From Chlorocebus sabaeus (lineage: Eukaryota > Chordata > Mammalia > Primates > Cercopithecidae), in contig NC_132912.1 in NCBI RefSeq assembly GCF_047675955.1, positions 14,668,500 through 14,732,499 of the forward strand: a DNA stretch of 64,000 bases. Direction: 5' to 3'. The notes below the pieces were generated by a model. The model saw nothing but the letters and a program-made list of their open reading frames with translations. It searched no databases and was not told the origin of the DNA. Shown here piece after piece: positions 59,876 through 64,000 of this stretch (the stretch's first letter is position 1; every line of letters begins with the position of its first letter). Both the position numbers and the translations under genes were made by a program.

Positions 59876-60237
59876 TAAAGGCTGGGTGCCATGGCTGATG
59901 CCTATAACCCCAGCAGTTTGGGAGGCCGAGGTGGGTGGATTGCTTGAGGTCAGGAGTTCAAGACCAGCCTGGCTAACATGGTAAAACCTCATCTCTACTA
60001 AAAATACAAAAATTAGCTAGGCGTGGTGGTGGGTTCCTATAATCCCAGCTACTTGGGAGGCTGAGGCAGGAGAATCACTTGAACCCCAGAGGCAGAGGCT
60101 GCAGTGGCCTAAGATCGTGCCACTGCACTCCAGCCTGGATGACACTCCAGCCTGGATGATCGCACTCCAGCCTGGATGACAGAGTGAGACTCCATCTCAA
60201 AAAAAAAAAAAAAAAAAAAAAAAAGAAGCAAATTAAA
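59865..60237 (+). mobile_element. Alu with 15-bp target duplication and a 3' internal triplication
   Basis: Body 59880-60222. AAGAAGCAAATTAAA flanks at 59865-59879 and 60223-60237. Near the end, CACTCCAGCCTGGATGA occurs three times in close succession (about 60126-60180), a local expansion. Confidence 0.93.
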
Positions 60238-60272
60238 CTCAGCACATATTAGTGTTTTGTTGTGATCACGTG

Positions 60273-60275
<3 letters not shown>

Positions 60276-60317
<42 letters not shown>
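60276..60317. repeat. (TA)21 microsatellite
   Basis: 42 bp of pure alternating TA. Confidence 0.92.
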
Positions 60318-60320
<3 letters not shown>

Positions 60321-60396
60321 CACAACCACAAGGGAGGAGGTGAGGGCAATGAGCAGAATGCTTTCAAATCAAGAGTTATTTTGCTAAAATCAAATA

Positions 60397-60761
60397 CGTC
60401 TCAGCTCAGGCTGCTACAACAAGCTGCCATAGGCTGGGGGCCTTAAACAACACTTGTCTATTTCTCACAATTCTAGAGGCTGGGAAGTCCAGGATCAAGG
60501 TGCCGGCAGATCAGGTATCTGGTGAGGGCTCCCTTCCTGACTGGCACACAGCCACCTTCTGGCTGTGTCCTCACATGGTAGACAGCAGAGAGAGTGAGAA
60601 AAAAGCTCTCCTGTCTCTTCTCCTGGAAGCACTAATCCCATTCTCAGGGGCTCTGCCCTCATGACCTAATCAGCTCCCCAAGGCCCCTCCTCCTAAAACC
60701 ATAAGGGGTTCAAATTTCAACATACGCATTTTGGGGGTGACACACACATTCAGACCATAAC
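60397..60761 (-). mobile_element. Solo MLT1-type LTR (ERVL-MaLR)
   Basis: Complement of the MLT1 LTR: CTCAGCTCAGGCTGCTACAA, GGGGCCTTAAACAACACTTG, CACAATTCTAGAGGCTGGGA, GGCTGTGTCCTCACATGGTA, CTCATGACCTAATCAGCTCC, CATTCAGACCATAAC. It lies in the orientation of FAM107B. Confidence 0.85.
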
Positions 60762-60769
60762 CAGTACTT

Positions 60770-62030
60770 CAAAATATATTGATCAGGCCTACAATCTTCA
60801 CTAGATAGTCAAACTTTACTGGAAATAGATATCTTCAGAGAAAATGCATAATTATCAGGATCCTAGACACTTTAATAGACCATGGATAAAATCCTGCAGA
60901 TAAAAGTTAGGGAATCCAAAAAGATTTCTTAAAAAGCTAAGTAAAGGGTGACTCATCCAGAGTTTGACAGACACGGTTGGCATCTGAAGAAATTTTAGGA
61001 AAAAAAAAAAGTTCACAGCTGCAGAAGACACAACCTATTCCAAAGCTCTCTTCCTGGCAAAGACACATTATTCAACACCACTCACTACAACAACATATAA
61101 TTTTTATTTAGTCTCATACAGGTCGCCTGTTCTGTTAACAAGTCTAGGTTCACACAACATTTTCTAGAGAAGGACTACATTATTCAACAGCCCCAGAAAG
61201 GTCCCAGTGTTTATTCTCACCTCAGATATCTATTTTCTTGTTTATGTTTTAATCACGAGCATTTAAGGTGGTGAAAAATCATCCTTTAGCAAGAGAAGAG
61301 TTAGTCCAGGAAGTCATCCCCATCCCTGTCACCCATCAAGGCCTAAGCGACAAACGGTTACAGAGACTGACCTAACCTCACCTCGGTAGATACCAGCAGG
61401 CTCCTTAAGTCCAAGGTAGCAAATAAAAAGACTGCAGTAAGAATGCACCTCCTGACTGTGGTAGTTCCTTAGAGCGGTGAAAAAGAGCACCCAAAACAAG
61501 AATTAACCATCCCCTAAAGAGCTCTCTTTCTGGATACATCAAAAGAGCCACAGTTCAAGTTCAAAGAGAAACACTCTAGCAACTTCTGAAAGCAGGAACT
61601 GTGTGCAACTGAATGACCTCATCCGGCACAGAAGCCAGAAAAAACAATGAAAAACAAACCGTACCAACTCTGGTACCAGTTACTGACCTTCCAGACCAAG
61701 GGATCGTGCTGGTGGCACTGGTAAAATGTACTTATACGTAAAAAATCCGCTCCTCTACTTTAAGCAAATGTGCACGCAAGACCTCTCCAGCCCTACCATC
61801 CCCATTCCGACACTCACACAACCTGACTGCAGGAAGCACGCGTGAGTCAACCTCCAACTGGAGGAGGCCAAGTTCTTGCACTTCTTAGAGCATCAACACA
61901 ACACCTACAGCACGGAGGCCTCAGACCAATCAGAACGGCCCTCCTGAGGCTGGGATTCATGGCATCACAGCCCACTTTACAAAATGTGCTGAGAATTTTC
62001 TATAAGGAAGGGCTGTGTTTAACACAGCAG
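60770..62030. other. FAM107B intron or upstream sequence, no clear feature
   Basis: No repeat or gene recognised. A minus-strand GT donor-like site (CTACCGAG|GTGAGG) occurs near 61382 but has no supporting exon evidence. Confidence 0.35.
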
Positions 62031-62033
62031 AAG

Positions 62034-62175
62034 ACGGGTGCAGTGGTGGGCAGCTGTGGTCCTAGCTATTCCAGAGGATCACTTGCACCCAGGAGTTTGA
62101 GGCTGTAGTGCACTATGATCACATCTGTGAATAGCCACTGCATTCCAACCTGGGTGGCAGAGAGACCACGTCTCT
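62034..62175 (+). mobile_element. Free Alu monomer (FLAM/FRAM-like), 7SL-like features
   Basis: A single arm of about 140 bp that keeps TGTGAATAGCCACTGCATTC, a phrase of 7SL RNA and old Alu monomers that is lost in most dimeric Alus. Followed by an AT-rich microsatellite in place of the poly-A tail. Confidence 0.7.
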
Positions 62176-62347
62176 TTAAAATATATATATATATTTTTAT
62201 ATATATCTTTATATATTAGAGTGGGTGTATATATGCACATATACACACATATGCATATATACATATATGTATGTATATGTATATATATGTGTATGTGTAT
62301 ATACACGTGAATATATAAATACATACACATATATATACATATATATA
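62176..62347. repeat. TA/CA/TG-rich microsatellite
   Basis: About 170 bp of degenerate ATAT, ACAC and ATGT repeats that probably grew from the Alu-monomer tail. Confidence 0.85.
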
Positions 62348-62708
62348 AGAGCGGAAAAAAATTACAAGCAGAAGGGACTTGAGTTCCAGTCCCAATTCTG
62401 CCCAACTATATCTGTATGACCTCTGGGCTGAAGGATCATCCCCTCAAAAACAAGGAGTTTCCTTCCAGTTCTAGATTGTTATTACTAAATTATTAGGAAA
62501 CAGCAAATACATTTCAAAGCAATAAGTATGGAATTACCATTGCAGAGGCACATACAGATGCCCATTTGGTGACATCTGGCCCACAAGGACATTTCAACTC
62601 CTGCACCAAGCCCAGTGCATGGCAGACACCAGCTACCTCCCAGTGCCACAGCCCTGCTCAGTCAGTGCACTGTGGAGAGAAACAGGCTTGGTGGAAAGCT
62701 CTAAAAAC

Positions 62709-63346
62709 TGCTATGGTTTGACTCTGTCCCCCAAAGTTCGTATGTTGAAACGTAATCCTCAATGCAACAGTGATGAGGCCATGAGCGCTCCATCCATGAA
62801 TGGATTAATGCTGTTATCGTGGAAGTGGCTTATAAAATGGAAGAGTTCGGCCCCCTTCCTCTCTTGCCCTTCCACCTTCCACCATGGGATGATACAACAA
62901 GAAGGCCCTCGCCAGACGCAGGTCCTCAACCTTGCACTTCCCAGTCTCCAGAACTATAAGAAACACATTTTTGGCTGGGTGTGGTGGTTCACACCTATAA
63001 TCCCAGCACTTTGGGAGGCCAAGGCAGGAGGATCACTTGAGGTCAGGAATTCAAGACCAGCCTAGACAACCAACATGGTGAAACCCCATCTCTACTAAAA
63101 ATACAAAAAAAAAAAAAAAATTAGGAGGGCATGGTGGAACTTGGCTGTAGTCCTGGTTACTCGGTAGAGGCAGGAGAATCACGTGGACCCCAGAGGCAGA
63201 GGTTGCAGTAGGCCGAGATCACACCACTGTGCTCCACCCTGGGCAACTGCATCTCAAAATAAATAAATAAGTAAATAAGATCCTTTTCTTTGTAAATTAC
63301 CCAGTTTGTGGTATTCCATTACATCAGCACAGAACAGACTACAACA
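62709..63346 (+). mobile_element. MaLR-type LTR (MST/MLT1-like) split by an Alu
   Basis: The left part (62709-62972) reads GCTATGGTTTGACTCTGTCC, AAGTTCGTATGTTGAAACGT, GGAAGTGGCTTATAAAATGG, CCCAGTCTCCAGAACTATAA. The right part (63282-63346) continues CTTTGTAAATTACCCAGTTT and ends AGAACAGACTACAACA. Solo LTR, no viral genes. Confidence 0.75.
62973..63281 (+). mobile_element. Alu nested in the MaLR LTR
   Basis: Two-arm Alu from GGCTGGGTGTGGTGGTTCAC, with an expanded A17 middle linker at about 63105-63120 and an AAATA-type tail. Confidence 0.9.
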
Positions 63347-63399
63347 GTGTCTATAAACAATGCTGTTCGACTCACACTTGATTCACTTGGATTCCTTCC

Positions 63400-63539
63400 A
63401 AAAAAAGGAAGGAAGGAAGGAAGGAAGGAAGGAAGGAAGGAAGGAGGGAGGGAGGGAGGGAGGGAGGGAGGGAGGGAGGGAGGGAAGGAAGGAAGGAAGG
63501 AAGGAAGGAAGGAAGGAAGGAAGGAAGGAAGGAAGGAAA
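63400..63539. repeat. Pure purine (GGAA)n(GGGA)n(GGAA)n array
   Basis: 140 bp without a pyrimidine on the plus strand: about 9 GGAA units, 10 GGGA units, then about 14 GGAA units. The 79-81 codon Lys/Glu/Gly frames are artefacts. Confidence 0.95.
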
Positions 63540-63544
63540 CTAAC

Positions 63545-64000
63545 TAGGGCCCAGGAGTTCATCTTCTTTTTCTGCTCCTTCTCTCATTATCTATCCTTCC
63601 CATGACACAGGAAATATTCTGGTGCTCTCAACATGAAATGCCACAAGACCACGTTAGATACTTAGGGGTTCAGCTTCCCCCTGCTTATAAAAAAATGCAA
63701 AATATTAGTTCAGTAAGAACAGGATTTGGTTCAATACACAAACACTGCGGAATATGCATGCCACCCTCAGAAAAAATACTGAATTAGTATTTAATAAATA
63801 GATAACAAGGTGGTATTTCCTCAGGCATCCTGACACAGTTATTCCCAACTGAATCTATAAGAGTGAACTGTTACTATTCTGTACCCTGAGACATCACAAT
63901 ATGTATGCACGGTGGATATAACTTATCCAATATCTCAAAGCTGAACCCTGGTTTTGTTGTTTTAACCTACACATTGCTAAGAAGGATCTTCTGTAGGACA
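63545..64000. other. Window end, no feature recognised
   Basis: Unique-looking sequence. No exon or repeat identified. Confidence 0.4.

Noticed and set aside
61370..61450. Possible noncoding first exon with donor CTACCGAG|GTGAGG on the minus strand
   Set aside because: A single donor-like match in tens of kilobases is expected by chance. There is no CpG island, promoter element or coding support.
62034..62175. Possible 7SL RNA gene
   Set aside because: Only the Alu-like ends of 7SL are present and the central S domain is missing, so it is an old Alu monomer.

Overview
This is a stretch of primate nuclear DNA, about one third or more recognisable interspersed repeats. It contains the 3' half of one ordinary protein-coding gene, FAM107B, on the minus strand. 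Dense Alu elements fix the order as primate. The youngest-looking Alu (19234-19543) carries variant bases that I associate from memory with the Old World monkey AluYRa lineage, so a cercopithecoid (macaque, baboon or relative) is more likely than human. That is an inference and needs a genome alignment.

Layout. 1-7400 is intergenic: one old L1 tail, six Alu or Alu-monomer copies and a CA/G-rich/GA microsatellite. About 7420-10193 is the terminal exon of FAM107B, with a 2.65 kb 3'UTR free of interspersed repeats, a distal AATAAA at 7436-7441 (minus strand) and the last 38 codons. 10758-10908 is the middle coding exon and 19559-19742 the exon with the usual start codon. Joined, the three exons give an intact 131-residue protein. 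From 19743 to the end the window appears to be intron or upstream sequence of the same gene. It holds Alus, MIR, L2, old L1, MER5A, a Tigger-type MITE, two MLT1 LTRs in opposite orientation, a MaLR LTR split by an Alu, a 50-bp-period minisatellite at 57.57-58.15 kb, a long CA-rich array at 47.74-48.20 kb and a GGAA/GGGA array at 63.4 kb. I could not identify a first exon or promoter with confidence.

No bacterial-type system, CRISPR array or undescribed gene cluster is present. Nearly all other open frames lie in Alus, L1, simple repeats or the antisense strand of GC-rich intron. The observation most worth following up is the young antisense Alu whose target-site duplication abuts the weak 5' splice site of the FAM107B start-codon exon, placing a 29-nt poly-U run at intron position +14. 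Next are the minisatellite with unit lengths stepping by three bases and a G21 run in the 3'UTR.
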